Assembly: GCF_000382325.1 (NCBI RefSeq)
Contig: NZ_KB908056.1
Span: 873,148-937,147, forward strand
Source of the DNA: Woodsholea maritima DSM 17123
GTDB taxonomy: Bacteria > Pseudomonadota > Alphaproteobacteria > Caulobacterales > Maricaulaceae
DNA length: 64,000 nucleotides
Reading direction: 5' to 3'
The notes beneath the pieces were generated by a model that saw only the letters and a list, made by a program, of their open reading frames with translations, did not search any database and was not told the origin of the DNA. Both the position numbers and the translations under genes were made by a program. The stretch's first letter is position 1, and each line of letters opens with the position of its first letter. This document shows, in pieces, positions 40,030-48,790 of this stretch.

Positions 40030-41563
40030 GACGCTGTTGTCGCGCGCCTTGCGCGTTTCGCCAAGTCCAAAGCTCGGTTCTTTAAAAACTCTGACCGGTT
40101 TATCGCTGGGCCTCGTCCTGTTAAGCGCTTGTACCACCACCGATACGCCCGGTCCTGTGGTCGCGCCCCCGCCCGTCTCCCCCGTCACCGGACCTGCGCC
40201 AGAGCCTGTAACCCTGCCCGTTGACCTGACCCAGCCCACCTATACGCCCGCCCATATGCGCGGTCGTGGAGATTTAATCCGCGTCGGCGTTCTGCTTCCC
40301 TTCTCCGCCACCCAAGCTGCCGCCCGCGCCGAAGCCACGCAAATCCTGCATGCTGCTGAACTGGCCTTGTTTGAACGCGGCTCGGATACGCTGCTGCTGC
40401 TGCCTAAAGATACCTCCGGCACCCGTGAGGGCGCACGTGGCGCCGCCGAAGCGGTTATCGCCGATGGGGCCGACCTGATCATCGGGCCGCTTTTTGCCGA
40501 CGCCGTAGAGGGCGCGGCCAGTATTGCGCGTCAAGAGGGCGTGGCGATGATTGCCTTCTCCACCGATGAGCGGATTGCGGGTAATGGCGTCTACCTTCTC
40601 AGCTTCCCTCCGGCAGAAGAAGTGCGGCGCATTGTCGATTATGCCGCCGATCAAGGTGCCGAGCGGTTTGCCTTTATCGGTCCGGCAAACCAATATGGTC
40701 AGGCCGTGGCGCGCGCCTATCAAGACGCGATTGATATTCATGCCGGTAATTTTGGCTATGATGGCGATCCCGCTACGCTCAGCTATGAAACCGAAGTCGT
40801 CACCCCAGATCCAGAAAACCCCGGCGCGTTTATCACTGAAACCATCACGGTGCCCCGCACGCCTGCGCGTTTGGTGGCGGAGGAATATTATTCCGGCGGT
40901 ATTCAGGCGATGACCGATGCGGCCCGCCGTCTAGCGCGCCTGGGCGTTACCCCGATTGATTCCATCCGCGCCTCGGCGATGACCGGGCGCGATTGGCGAC
41001 CCGATCCACAATCGCCCTTCCAGGTCGTTTTGCTGCCTGAAGGCGGGGATAATCTGCGCATGCTGGCGCCCGTTCTGCTCTATCAGGATATTGACCCCCT
41101 AAAGATCAAATTCTTAGGGACGGGGCTTTGGAATAATAGCGCGACTTTGCGTGAACCCGCGCTGGCCAATGGCTGGTTTGCCGGGCCGGATCCGCGCGCG
41201 CGCAGCCGGTTTGAAAGCGTTTATAATGACAGTTTCGCTCGCACGCCTTCTCGCCTGTCGGGTCTCGGCTATGATGCGATCTCTCTGGCCAATCTGATCG
41301 CCCGGATGCCGGGTCAATTTGAAGCGACCAATTTCGAAAACCCTGAAGGCTTTATTGGGGTTGATGGCCTGTTCCGCTTCCGCCCCGATGGTACGATTGA
41401 ACGCGCCATGGCTGTCTATACGGTGCGCGGTGGGGAATTACGGGTGTTAGAACCTGCGCAAGAGCGTTTCACAACCCCTGTTCAGATGTATCAGGCTTTA
41501 GAGCCCACCTCTCCCAGTCAGGATCAAGATGATCGCCTGGATATCGGCGGGGATAATTTTTAG
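40022..41563 (+). CDS. Penicillin-binding protein activator LppC/LpoA-like lipoprotein
   Basis: A 513-residue outer-membrane-type lipoprotein. The signal ends in LLSACTTT with C37 as the lipidated residue; a Pro/Thr-rich linker follows to ~75. The rest is a periplasmic-binding-protein-like fold (LIRVGVLLPFSATQAAARAE; DLIIGPLFADAVEGAASIA; RFAFIGPANQYGQAVARAY), as in LpoA, which activates PBP1A. The place divergent to rsmI matches the E. coli lpoA-rsmI arrangement. The start may be slightly downstream, since the first codons overlap rsmI. Confidence 0.9.
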   Translation: MVMTLLSRALRVSPSPKLGSLKTLTGLSLGLVLLSACTTTDTPGPVVAPPPVSPVTGPAPEPVTLPVDLTQPTYTPAHMRGRGDLIRVGVLLPFSATQAAARAEATQILHAAELALFERGSDTLLLLPKDTSGTREGARGAAEAVIADGADLIIGPLFADAVEGAASIARQEGVAMIAFSTDERIAGNGVYLLSFPPAEEVRRIVDYAADQGAERFAFIGPANQYGQAVARAYQDAIDIHAGNFGYDGDPATLSYETEVVTPDPENPGAFITETITVPRTPARLVAEEYYSGGIQAMTDAARRLARLGVTPIDSIRASAMTGRDWRPDPQSPFQVVLLPEGGDNLRMLAPVLLYQDIDPLKIKFLGTGLWNNSATLREPALANGWFAGPDPRARSRFESVYNDSFARTPSRLSGLGYDAISLANLIARMPGQFEATNFENPEGFIGVDGLFRFRPDGTIERAMAVYTVRGGELRVLEPAQERFTTPVQMYQALEPTSPSQDQDDRLDIGGDNF

Positions 41564-41566
41564 GCC

Positions 41567-42700
41567 CTAATCCCCAGCCGGGGCCAATTCCATCGCCAGG
41601 CGATCGGCATAAAGCCGACCCTGGGGTGTGAGGCGGACGGTTTCATCCTGATCGATCAAGAGTTTCTGGGCAATAAACCGCGCCAAAGCCTCCGGATCCA
41701 CATCATGGCCCGTTGCCGCGCGCAAACTCGCCCGGTTCAGCCCTTCTTTTAGCCGTAGCCCCATCAAGATCCGCTCTTGGGCATCTTCCAAAGCCGTCAC
41801 CGCTTCAAATGTCTGGCTAGGCCCTTTGATATAGCCGCCCGGCGTCAAAACCGCGCTTGCGCCCTGGCGTCCACCGTATAGTGGCCGACCCCAGCGTGAA
41901 TGCGCCCCCGGCCCGATGCCAATCCAATCGGCCCCCGTCCAGTAAAGCTGATTATGGCGTGAGCGCTGATCATCACCGCGCGCATGATTGGAAATCTCAT
42001 ACGCCGCCAACCCATGGGCTGCGCCCAGATCCTGGGTTAAGGTGAACATGTCGGCCGTTAAATCATCATCGGCGGGCACGATCGCGCCACGTTCCGCCTT
42101 CTTGGTGAAGGCCGTCCCCGGTTCATAGGTCAGCTGATAGCACGAATAATGGCCCAGCCCCCAAGACAGCGCCTCTTGCCACTCGCCTTGCCAATCGCGC
42201 AAGCTTTGCCCGGGGCGCGCATAAATGAAATCGGCCGAAACCCGCTCAAACAGGCTCTGCGCGGTCTCCACCGCCTTGATCGCCGCTGCGCGGCCATGAT
42301 CACGGCCCAGCACGTTGAGATCATGATCATTAAGGGCCTGAATGCCGATGGACAGGCGCTCTACCCCAGCGGCTTTGATCCCGGCAAAGCGCGCCACTTC
42401 CATGGGATTAGCCTCTAACCCAATCTCTGCGCCCGCGACCAAACCAAAAAGATCATCCGCCGCGGCGATGATCCGCGCGATATCCTCAGGCTCCATCAAG
42501 GACGGGGTGCCTCCGCCAAAATGCAGGCTGACAAGGCGGCGCGGGCCCAACCGCTCACGCCAGGCTTTCAGATCGGCCAGCATCGCCGCGACCAGCGGCG
42601 CACTCTCAGCCCCGCGCGCGCGATAGACATTAAAGTCGCAATACGGACAGATCCGCGCGCAATAGGGCCAGTGAATATAAAGACCGAGCGGGCTGGTCAT
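41567..42700 (-). CDS. hemW: Heme chaperone HemW (radical SAM)
   Basis: A 377-residue radical-SAM protein related to HemN. The cluster motif is [11 protein letters not shown] with C14, C18 and C21. The HemW type lacks the N-terminal extension of true coproporphyrinogen oxidase HemN and binds heme; it also has the C-terminal HemN_C domain ([17 protein letters not shown]). It overlaps rdgB by four bases, the usual alphaproteobacterial order. It is convergent with lppC with a three-base gap. Confidence 0.94.
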   Translation of the reverse strand: MTSPLGLYIHWPYCARICPYCDFNVYRARGAESAPLVAAMLADLKAWRERLGPRRLVSLHFGGGTPSLMEPEDIARIIAAADDLFGLVAGAEIGLEANPMEVARFAGIKAAGVERLSIGIQALNDHDLNVLGRDHGRAAAIKAVETAQSLFERVSADFIYARPGQSLRDWQGEWQEALSWGLGHYSCYQLTYEPGTAFTKKAERGAIVPADDDLTADMFTLTQDLGAAHGLAAYEISNHARGDDQRSRHNQLYWTGADWIGIGPGAHSRWGRPLYGGRQGASAVLTPGGYIKGPSQTFEAVTALEDAQERILMGLRLKEGLNRASLRAATGHDVDPEALARFIAQKLLIDQDETVRLTPQGRLYADRLAMELAPAGD

Positions 42701-43323
42701 GCGCCGAATACATCCTCAACCAACAGCTTAAAGGCATGGGCGCGGTGGCTCATCGCATGTTTATGCGCCGGGTCCATCTCGCCAAAGGTGAGATCATAGC
42801 CTGTGGGCACAAACATCGGATCATAGCCAAACCCGTTCTGACCGCGCATCGGCCACACCAATTGACCTTCGACAAAGCCTTCATAAACCCGCACGCCCCC
42901 ATCGGGGTGGGCCAAGGCCAAGGCACAGACAAAACGCGCAGACCAATCGGTGGCATTTTTTTCAATCAAAGCGGCATGAACTTTTTCCATCGCGCGATTG
43001 AAATCGCGCGGCTCCCCGGCCCAGCGCGCCGAGTAAATCCCCGGATCGCCACCTAAGGCTTTGACTTCCAATCCAGAATCGTCCGCCAGCGCCACATGAC
43101 CACTGCCCTTGGCCCCGGCCTCAGCTTTTAGAACCGCATTGCCGATGAAAGTTTTTGCAGTTTCTTCAGGCTCATCCAATCCGGCCTCATATGCGCCGAT
43201 CGCATGGAGATTATAGGGCGCGATCAGATCGCCTATCTCCCTGATTTTTCCCGTATTATGGCTGGCGATGACCCAGGTCTTAGCCCCTGTAAACAGTGCG
43301 TTTTCCCCGCGGTGATGATGCAT
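42697..43323 (-). CDS. rdgB: Non-canonical purine NTP pyrophosphatase RdgB/HAM1
   Basis: House-cleaning enzyme hydrolysing dITP, dXTP and XTP. The 208 residues include the substrate motif [13 protein letters not shown] (near 21-33), [24 protein letters not shown] (by position ~79-102) and [20 protein letters not shown]. The family usually begins close to the ASHNTGK motif, so the first ~15 residues from the ATG at 43323 may not be translated. In many relatives rph lies directly upstream; here a 1.7 kb module intervenes. Confidence 0.95.
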   Translation of the reverse strand: MHHHRGENALFTGAKTWVIASHNTGKIREIGDLIAPYNLHAIGAYEAGLDEPEETAKTFIGNAVLKAEAGAKGSGHVALADDSGLEVKALGGDPGIYSARWAGEPRDFNRAMEKVHAALIEKNATDWSARFVCALALAHPDGGVRVYEGFVEGQLVWPMRGQNGFGYDPMFVPTGYDLTFGEMDPAHKHAMSHRAHAFKLLVEDVFGA

Positions 43324-43346
43324 GTTTTATTGCCTTTCGGAAAATT

Positions 43347-43370
43347 AATATCGTTTTTCGATATTTTTTT
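43347..43370 (+). terminator. AT-rich terminator-like hairpin in the rdgB/small-peptide gap
   Basis: AATATCG (43347-43353), five T and CGATATT (43359-43365) form a seven-pair stem followed by T residues to 43370 on the plus strand. It is low in GC and no plus-strand gene ends just before it. It lies between rdgB and the promoter at 43372, so it may shield that promoter from upstream readthrough or act as an operator. Confidence 0.4.
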
Positions 43371-43371
43371 G

Positions 43372-43400
43372 TTGCAAAACGATCTGAGGCCCGCTACATA
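43372..43400 (+). promoter_or_regulatory. Promoter of the small-peptide/DUF2975/HTH module
   Basis: TTGCAA (43372-43377), a 17-base spacer and TACATA (43395-43400) form a housekeeping-type promoter. The transcript would start near 43407 and carry a ~95-base leader with a CCGG-6-CCGG hairpin (43443-43456) before the first small gene. Confidence 0.6.
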
Positions 43401-43501
43401 CAAACTCATGAGGCGGGCAAGACACCGTCCACATAAAACAAACCGGCAAAGACCGGAAGATAAATTGGTTGATCGAGAACACTAGAAACTAGGAGAGTAA
43501 A

Positions 43502-43615
43502 ATGGTCAGGTCTCACAATAATGCAAACACCTTTTGGGCTGCTGCGATGAATACGGCTCTATTGGTTGTTGTCATGGTTGGTATGGGCGTCTCCCTCGCC
43601 TCTACATTAGCTTAA
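43502..43615 (+). CDS. Small hydrophobic peptide 1 (37 residues)
   Basis: A short gene with AGGAGAG five bases before the ATG. The product starts MVRSHNNANTFWAAAMNTAL and ends LLVVVMVGMGVSLASTLA: a polar N-terminus of about ten residues and one hydrophobic segment long enough to cross a membrane, ending in the stop. I do not recognise a family. The next gene encodes a clear paralog with an identical SLASTLA end, which is strong evidence that both are translated. Possible roles are a membrane regulatory peptide, a toxin-like hydrophobic peptide, or a subunit of the DUF2975 protein downstream. Confidence 0.72.
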   Translation: MVRSHNNANTFWAAAMNTALLVVVMVGMGVSLASTLA

Positions 43616-43731
43616 AACTCCCCTCTGGTGAAAACAAACGGGCAAAGCCCACACCAGAAACACTCAGTAACAAAGAAAACCGGAATAATCCGGATTTGGT
43701 TGATCACGATAAGACGGTAGGACTTAAAACA

Positions 43732-43848
43732 ATGACGAACTTTGTAAACATGAACCTGAACACTGTATTGGCAACGGTTATCAATGTCGCCTTGGTCGGT
43801 GTCGTCATCGCAGGTATGGGCGCGTCGCTCGCTTCCACCCTGGCCTAG
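43732..43848 (+). CDS. Small hydrophobic peptide 2 (38 residues), paralog of peptide 1
   Basis: AGGA lies eight bases before the ATG. The product starts MTNFVNMNLNTVLATVINVA and ends LVGVVIAGMGASLASTLA. Over the last 29 residues 18 are identical to peptide 1 and most changes are conservative, so the two arose by tandem duplication. The leaders are also similar: each has an AAAACAAAC-GGCAAAG segment, a CCGG-centred hairpin and TTGGTTGATC before the start. One membrane-spanning segment is predicted with a GxGxS pattern near its end. Unknown function. Confidence 0.72.
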   Translation: MTNFVNMNLNTVLATVINVALVGVVIAGMGASLASTLA

Positions 43849-43875
43849 ATGAGCGCATTATGGCTCGGTATTCGC

Positions 43876-43925
43876 ACCTTGGCGGGTGAGGAAAAGACAG
43901 ATAAAACCATCTTTACCGCCAAGGT
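43876..43925. repeat. Ten-base perfect inverted repeat between peptide 2 and the DUF2975 gene
   Basis: ACCTTGGCGG (43876-43885) and CCGCCAAGGT (43916-43925) enclose 30 bases. A second small hairpin GGGTC-AAA-GACCC (43946-43958) follows, just before the DUF2975 ribosome-binding site. Together they could separate expression of the peptides from the membrane protein and regulator, or form an operator for the HTH protein. Confidence 0.5.
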
Positions 43926-43971
43926 CCTTCGCGACCAGTCATAAAGGGTCAAAGACCCATAAGGGGATCAT

Positions 43972-44523
43972 ATGAACACGCTGGGACCGGGATCGCTGAC
44001 CGCCATCTTAAAGGTGCTCCTGGATATCGTAGCCTTTATTCTATGGGTCCTTTTAGGCGGGGCCAGCCTGATCATGGTCTTCATTATGGTCGCTGGCGTT
44101 TATCGTACCTTTGGTATTGGTCCAGAACTGCCCCAGGCATTGTTGAACTTCCTTCAGCTGGGTGTGGTCTTGGCTTTACCTATGGCGATTACGGCCATTG
44201 TTGTGTTCACCTTCGTGGTGGATCGCCTGCGCCGAGTTTGCCGCACTTTGGTCAAGGGGGATCCCTTTGTGCCTGAGAATGCCGGACATTTGCGTTCCAT
44301 TGCGATTGCCATCGCGATTTACCAATTGATCCGTTACGCCGCCCATGGCGCGATTTCTCTGGCCTATACCCTGTTTGGCCGCCCTGTAGAATCCGGCATG
44401 AATTTAGAGCCCCACTTTACGTTAAATCTGGGCGCTTGGTTCGCTGTCATCGCACTGTTAGTGCTCTCTGAAGTCTTTCGTGAAGGCGCACGCCTTCGTG
44501 ATGAACAACAATTTACGATCTAG
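43972..44523 (+). CDS. DUF2975 membrane protein
   Basis: A 183-residue protein with four hydrophobic segments (about 12-43, 60-85, 108-130 and 150-170). The DUF2975 signature is seen in VKGDPFVPENAGHLRSIAIA (about 96-115) and the C-terminal LSEVFREGARLRDEQQFTI. AAGGGG lies five bases before the ATG. Members nearly always precede a small YozG-like HTH gene, as here. The function is unknown; by analogy with similar pairs it may modulate the regulator at the membrane. Confidence 0.87.
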   Translation: MNTLGPGSLTAILKVLLDIVAFILWVLLGGASLIMVFIMVAGVYRTFGIGPELPQALLNFLQLGVVLALPMAITAIVVFTFVVDRLRRVCRTLVKGDPFVPENAGHLRSIAIAIAIYQLIRYAAHGAISLAYTLFGRPVESGMNLEPHFTLNLGAWFAVIALLVLSEVFREGARLRDEQQFTI

Positions 44524-44537
44524 GGAGGACGAAGCGC

Positions 44538-44762
44538 ATGGCAATCCGCGTCACCCTGGACCGTATGCTGCTAGAGCGGCGTATGTCACTGACGGAATTA
44601 TGTGATCGCGTTGGCATTACGATGGCCAATCTGTCGATCCTGAAAACCGGCAAAGCCAAAGCCATCCGCTTTTCAACGCTGGATGCTTTGTGCCGCGAGT
44701 TAAAATGCCAGCCCGCAGATTTGCTGGCCTGGACTGAAGAAGACGAAAACTACGACGATTAG
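44538..44762 (+). CDS. Small XRE/YozG-type HTH regulator
   Basis: A 74-residue single-domain Cro/C1-like DNA-binding protein: RRMSLTELCDRVGITMANLS then FSTLDALCRELKCQPADLLA, with an acidic tail. It starts 14 bases after the DUF2975 stop behind GGGAGGACGAAGC. The DUF2975-HTH pair is common in Firmicutes and Proteobacteria; regulation of its own operon is the simplest inference. It probably controls the two small peptides as well. Confidence 0.9.
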   Translation: MAIRVTLDRMLLERRMSLTELCDRVGITMANLSILKTGKAKAIRFSTLDALCRELKCQPADLLAWTEEDENYDD

Positions 44763-44788
44763 GCGCATCGCAATTTTTTAGATGCGCC
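44762..44788 (+). terminator. Hairpin after the HTH gene
   Basis: GGCGCATC (44762-44769) and GATGCGCC (44781-44788) form an eight-pair stem overlapping the HTH stop codon. The T-run is in the loop rather than after the stem, so termination efficiency is doubtful. From 44789 to the rph stop at 45032 I see no convincing gene. Confidence 0.4.
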
Positions 44789-45031
44789 CTACATAGACCT
44801 TCAAGAGGGTCCAAGGCGCATCCCCCCGATCGCGCTGTGACAGCCCCCCTCTTGAACATGCGGCGGCAAGAGCGTGATCTGATAAGATGGTCACCAGCCC
44901 GGAGCTTTACGCGATCGCCCAATCGCCACGGCTAAATCCGGACCCGGCTCTCCCCTTTGCCCGCTGGACAACAAGGCCGAACCTCCCCCTCACAGGAGGA
45001 CGAGATTAAGCCTTGCCGCCGCTTTTTTCTC

Positions 45032-45748
45032 TTAAAGGCCTAAAACCGCGCGCTGTTTTTGCGCCAGATCATTGACGCCCTTGCGCGCCAGACCAAAGAG
45101 TGCGCTAAACTGATCTTCGCTCATCGGCTTATCTTCTGCGGTGGCTTGAATCTCAACAATCCCACCCGTAGCGGTCAGAACGAAATTGGCATCGGTCTCT
45201 GCAGCGCTATCTTCGACATATTCCAGATCGAGGCGCGCTTCGCCCTCAACTATGCCGCAGGAAACCGCCGCCAGCTGGCTGTGGATTGGGCATGTTTCCA
45301 GAAGACCTTCTTCGATCAGATAGTTTGTCGCCTGCTTCAGCGCGATCCAGGCCCCGGTAATGGCGGCTGTACGCGTACCGCCATCGGCCTGCAAGACATC
45401 ACAATCAATGGTGATTTGACGCTCACCGAGCGCACCCAGATCAATGACCGCGCGCAAGGACCGCCCAATCAGACGCTGAATTTCCTGGGTCCGGCCCGAG
45501 GGCTTGCCCGAATGCACTTCACGCCGGGTGCGCTGATGGGTTGCGCGCGGCAACATCGCATATTCCGCCGTCACCCAGCCTTTGCCCGAGCCCCGCATCC
45601 AACGCGGCAGGTCATTTTCAACACTGGCCGTGCACAACACCCGCGTATTGCCAAAGACCGCCAGGCAAGAGCCTTCCGCATAGGGCGCAGCGCCCAATTC
45701 AAATGAGACCGGACGCAAGCCATCTAAAGCACGATTATCGGGGCGCAT
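45032..45748 (-). CDS. rph: Ribonuclease PH
   Basis: Phosphorolytic 3'-5' exoribonuclease trimming tRNA 3' ends. The 238-residue product starting [17 protein letters not shown] has the family blocks [23 protein letters not shown], by position ~58-80, and [20 protein letters not shown], by position ~117-136. AAGGA six bases upstream of the ATG at 45748 fixes the start. In many alphaproteobacteria rph is followed by rdgB and hemW and is divergent from hrcA; both neighbourhoods are interrupted here. Confidence 0.97.
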   Translation of the reverse strand: MRPDNRALDGLRPVSFELGAAPYAEGSCLAVFGNTRVLCTASVENDLPRWMRGSGKGWVTAEYAMLPRATHQRTRREVHSGKPSGRTQEIQRLIGRSLRAVIDLGALGERQITIDCDVLQADGGTRTAAITGAWIALKQATNYLIEEGLLETCPIHSQLAAVSCGIVEGEARLDLEYVEDSAAETDANFVLTATGGIVEIQATAEDKPMSEDQFSALFGLARKGVNDLAQKQRAVLGL

Positions 45749-45827
45749 GGGAATTCCTTTCGTTACACTGCCCGGCTTGGTAAGGCTATTTTCGTCAAGG
45801 GCAAGGGGGCATAGCCGCAAAGCACCC

Positions 45828-45864
45828 AAAAAATGCCCGGCCAAACGCGAACGCCTGACCGGGC
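45828..45864 (-). terminator. Intrinsic terminator of the TonB receptor gene
   Basis: On the minus strand GCCCGG (45859-45864) pairs with CCGGGC (45835-45840), and an inner CAGGCG/CGTTTG wobble stem closes on a TTCG tetraloop. TTTTTT follows (45828-45833). It lies 48 bases after the receptor stop. Confidence 0.8.
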
Positions 45865-45911
45865 CTAAGATGTATGACATAAGGTTCGGGCAGAACCAAC
45901 TCGGTATTGAT

Positions 45912-48095
45912 TTAGAACTCTAAGCGCGCATTCAGCGTAAAGGCACGGCCCCCCCGTTCGAATTGCGTCAAGTCATCGCGCGCTGCAATCCCGGCGACAC
46001 TGGGATATTCGACATAGGCCGTATCGAAGAGATTATGGACCCCAGCGCGTAGGCTTAACCGCTCCACCGGCTGCCAATGCGTGGTTAAATCCACCACCGC
46101 CCAGGCCTCGCTATCCTGCCAGCCCTGTTCGATCTTCTGCATATCATCGGCCCAGCGGGTGACGATCTCCCCGCCCCACTTCTGCGCCTGATAGCCCACG
46201 CCCAGCGTGCCATTAACGGGCAAAATCGTGGTCAGATACACATCACTGCTTTGGTCTTCACCCGTCTGCCAGGCAATATTACCAAAGGCATTAAAGCCGC
46301 GGCCCAGATCGGCTTCAAAACTGGCTTCAACCCCTTGGATCGTGACCGCATCAATATTGCGGTATTTGAAGATCGAAACCACCGAACCGGGGAAGTAAGG
46401 ACTTGGCTCTTCACCCACCCGTTCGACATCAATAAAGTCTTCGTAATCGGTATAATAGGCCGATAGGCTCAAGCGCGCACGGGCAGTTTCACGGCGCAGA
46501 CCAATTTCATAGGAGCGACTGGTTTCCGGGCTTAAATCATCCGATGGAATGACTTTATAGCCATAGATCGAGTTGTCGTGATAAATATAGGCCAAATCAT
46601 AGGGTGGTACTTTAAAGCCTTCCCCATATTGCGCGAACACACTGATGCCGGGACGCCAATCATAAACAAGACCCAGATTAGGAGAGAGACGATTTTCACT
46701 GATCTCTTCAAACTGCGCTGCCGTGCCGGGCAGATCATTATTCGGCTCTAACTTATAATAATCCCAACGCGCACCGGGGGTCAGCCTTAGGCGGCCTTGC
46801 ATAAAGCTCAATTCATCAAAGACATAGGCCCCGATGCGCAGCGTATCATTCTCCGGGAAGGGCCGAATGGTTTCATCTTTAATCACCGCCCCGGCCTGAA
46901 CGCGGTAATCGGTTGTGGTGCGCCAGCTCTTTGTAGTTTCAATGTCCAGACCATAGCCCAGAATTTGCGGGATTGAAGTCGCAAAATCCTTGGTAAATGA
47001 CGACACAAAGCCAAAGGTTTCCTGGCGATAGGTATTATAATCCCACATGTCCCGCGTGCCTTTATAGGGCGTATAGGGACTATCAATCGTCAGCTGCATA
47101 TATTGTTCGTTATATTGCTCTGAGAGTTGCGCATAGAGGCTGATGCTGGCGTAATCAAAGAACCGTGTTTCACGCTCAGAGCCATAGCTGATCTTGAAGG
47201 CTGAGCTTTCTTTCTCCTCCGCGCTGGTGCGCTGGGTAATGTCATAGCCGGGCAGGTTCTGCCATTGGCCATGATTGACCTGACCTGAATCTGGGCGATC
47301 AACGTCTTGGGTGAAATACTCCGCCGACAGATCAAGATGATCGCCATTGGTGAAATTATAGCGGGTCTTTAAAAGCCCTGAATGTGAGGTGATGTCCAAC
47401 GCGGCCTGTCGATCGGAATGGTTTTTATACTCACCGCCATCACGATAGGTATAGATGCCCAGGGTCTCGAAATTGCCCGTACGGATTGCACCGGTAAAGC
47501 CTGCGTTATATTCATCACTGCGCGAGGTGAAACCTGCGCGCACGCTGGCATAATGATCACGGTCTACCAGATAGTCACTCGCGTCTTTCGTGGTGAAGAT
47601 CACCACCCCGCCCAAGGCGTCCGCCCCATAAAGCGAGGACACCGCGCCCTTAGCGACTTCGACCTGTTTCAGATTTTCAGTATCAATAAAGCCGCGCCCG
47701 ACAATGTCATTAAGACCACTGGCCCCATAGCCTTCATTCAGGCGCATGCCGTCCTTGATCATCAAAATGCGATCACCGCCCATACCGCGTACACGTATAT
47801 TCTGCGCCTCACCCACATCGCCCGTGACATAAAGGCTAGGGTCGCGATCAAAAAGCTCGCTCATATTCGTAACCAGCTGGGTCTCAATATCCTCAGCCGT
47901 AAGCACGCTGATCGAGCCTGCGACATCGCTTAAGGTCTGATCCATACGCCGACCCGTCACCAGAATAATGTCCTCTGGCGGTAAATTAGCCTCACGCGCG
48001 GCGACCTCAGCCGAGCCGTCCGTTGCCCAGCCTTGCGCACTGATCATCACACTCATAAGCGCTGAACCCAGCCCTAATACAGATTTATACCCCAT
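45912..48095 (-). CDS. TonB-dependent outer-membrane receptor, heme/transferrin-type or siderophore
   Basis: A 727-residue exported beta-barrel receptor. A signal sequence ([20 protein letters not shown]) is followed by a TonB-box-like [10 protein letters not shown], a plug domain ([12 protein letters not shown] to [16 protein letters not shown]) and a 22-strand-type barrel ending in ARLEF with the C-terminal Phe expected of outer-membrane proteins. The plug resembles hemoglobin/lactoferrin and colicin-I-type receptors; the ligand is not certain. The ATG at 48095 has GGAG six bases upstream. The promoter carries two Fur operators, so it is an iron-starvation gene. No tonB, exbBD or ABC transporter gene is near. 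Confidence 0.92.
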   Translation of the reverse strand: MGYKSVLGLGSALMSVMISAQGWATDGSAEVAAREANLPPEDIILVTGRRMDQTLSDVAGSISVLTAEDIETQLVTNMSELFDRDPSLYVTGDVGEAQNIRVRGMGGDRILMIKDGMRLNEGYGASGLNDIVGRGFIDTENLKQVEVAKGAVSSLYGADALGGVVIFTTKDASDYLVDRDHYASVRAGFTSRSDEYNAGFTGAIRTGNFETLGIYTYRDGGEYKNHSDRQAALDITSHSGLLKTRYNFTNGDHLDLSAEYFTQDVDRPDSGQVNHGQWQNLPGYDITQRTSAEEKESSAFKISYGSERETRFFDYASISLYAQLSEQYNEQYMQLTIDSPYTPYKGTRDMWDYNTYRQETFGFVSSFTKDFATSIPQILGYGLDIETTKSWRTTTDYRVQAGAVIKDETIRPFPENDTLRIGAYVFDELSFMQGRLRLTPGARWDYYKLEPNNDLPGTAAQFEEISENRLSPNLGLVYDWRPGISVFAQYGEGFKVPPYDLAYIYHDNSIYGYKVIPSDDLSPETSRSYEIGLRRETARARLSLSAYYTDYEDFIDVERVGEEPSPYFPGSVVSIFKYRNIDAVTIQGVEASFEADLGRGFNAFGNIAWQTGEDQSSDVYLTTILPVNGTLGVGYQAQKWGGEIVTRWADDMQKIEQGWQDSEAWAVVDLTTHWQPVERLSLRAGVHNLFDTAYVEYPSVAGIAARDDLTQFERGGRAFTLNARLEF

Positions 48096-48119
48096 TCCCC
48101 GCTCCATTGCAAATGCGTT

Positions 48120-48164
48120 TCAGAATCATTATTAGGCTATAGCCATTATGCAAATCATTCGCAA
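48120..48164 (-). promoter_or_regulatory. Fur-controlled promoter of the TonB receptor
   Basis: On the minus strand TTGCGA (48159-48164), 17 bases and TATAGC (48136-48141) form the promoter. Two imperfect 15-base palindromes with the same AATCATT core overlap it: TGCAAATCATTCGCA (48149-48163) on the -35 and TCAGAATCATTATTA (48120-48134) just past the -10. Both fit the 7-1-7 Fur-box pattern. Confidence 0.75.
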
Positions 48165-48193
48165 ACGCATTTTCACTAGGGTCTTTTAGGATA

Positions 48194-48230
48194 CAAAAAA
48201 GCGCAACGCTCTCCAGAGAGCCTTGCGCTT
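48194..48230 (-). terminator. Intrinsic terminator of the small membrane protein gene
   Basis: AAGCGCAA (48199-48206) pairs with TTGCGCTT (48223-48230), and an inner GCTCT/AGAGC extends the stem past one mismatch. A run of T follows on the minus strand (48195-48200). It lies 26 bases after the stop of the gene at 48257. Confidence 0.85.
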
Positions 48231-48256
48231 GGATACACCTCAAAAACTTGAGGGGC

Positions 48257-48622
48257 TTAAATCCCGCCTACCACGCTCAATGCCGCCAAGGGCACAAAGA
48301 AGCTCCATTGCGGATGATGAGCAAATTTACGCTTCATCGCCGCGTTCATCACGATACCAAAGACAACGAAGGTCAGGCTAAACGCGCCCGCGACCCACCC
48401 CAAAAGACTCAAAGTTGGATAGAACGCGGCAAGGGCGAACATCACGGCAATACCGGCCAATTCCAAAGTGACGATATGCCAGCAATAATAGCTGGTATAT
48501 TTGGGCACGCCGCGTAAATCCGCATCCAGCAAGGGGCGCGCAACTTCTTTTCCGCCTAAAATCAAGTGGGTTAAGGTGATCAATACGGCTAAGCCCGCCG
48601 CCAGCGCTAAATAAATATTCAA
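48257..48622 (-). CDS. Small four-helix membrane protein, unknown function
   Basis: A 121-residue protein with four hydrophobic segments (about 1-22, 48-68, 70-92 and 105-121). The hydrophilic loop after the first (GGKEVARPLLDADLRGVPKY) and the central YYCWHIVTLELAG with a Trp-His pair are the only distinctive features. I do not recognise a family. It lies between the Fur-regulated receptor and hrcA, has its own terminator and was probably inserted with the receptor, although no iron link is visible. Confidence 0.75.
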   Translation of the reverse strand: MNIYLALAAGLAVLITLTHLILGGKEVARPLLDADLRGVPKYTSYYCWHIVTLELAGIAVMFALAAFYPTLSLLGWVAGAFSLTFVVFGIVMNAAMKRKFAHHPQWSFFVPLAALSVVGGI

Positions 48623-48717
48623 TTTTCCCCCCGTTCAGAAATTTCTGATTATGTTAGCGGGCATTCTCACCGTGTCGAGGTTCAGATCGTCACACCCTCG
48701 CCTCAAAAGCTCCAATG

Positions 48718-48747
48718 CTTGCGAGCCGGGCCAACACAGCCTAATTT
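48718..48747 (+). promoter_or_regulatory. Promoter of hrcA-grpE, heat-shock-like
   Basis: CTTGCG (48718-48723), a 16-base spacer and CCTAATTT (48740-48747). It can be read as a housekeeping promoter (TTGCGA-17-TAATTT) or as an alphaproteobacterial RpoH promoter (CTTG ... CCTA). The dnaK upstream region carries the same arrangement. The transcript would begin near 48754, inside the longest possible hrcA reading frame, which supports the start at 48791. Confidence 0.6.
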
Positions 48748-48790
48748 TATCAGGACAATGGGTTCAGTCCGGGCTAGGTATAGACATCAG

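Noticed and set aside
43849-43944. A 31-codon frame starting right after peptide 2
   Set aside because: No ribosome-binding site, no similarity to the two peptides, and it runs through an inverted repeat; translation is not supported.
44789-45031. Possible gene remnant between the HTH gene and rph
   Set aside because: A minus-strand frame of about 100 codons overlaps the HTH gene and shows no motif or ribosome-binding site; I see nothing else in this stretch.
48623-48790. CIRCE element at hrcA (also looked for at 54487-54783 before dnaK)
   Set aside because: No TTAGCACTC-N9-GAGTGCTAA-like repeat is present in either region.
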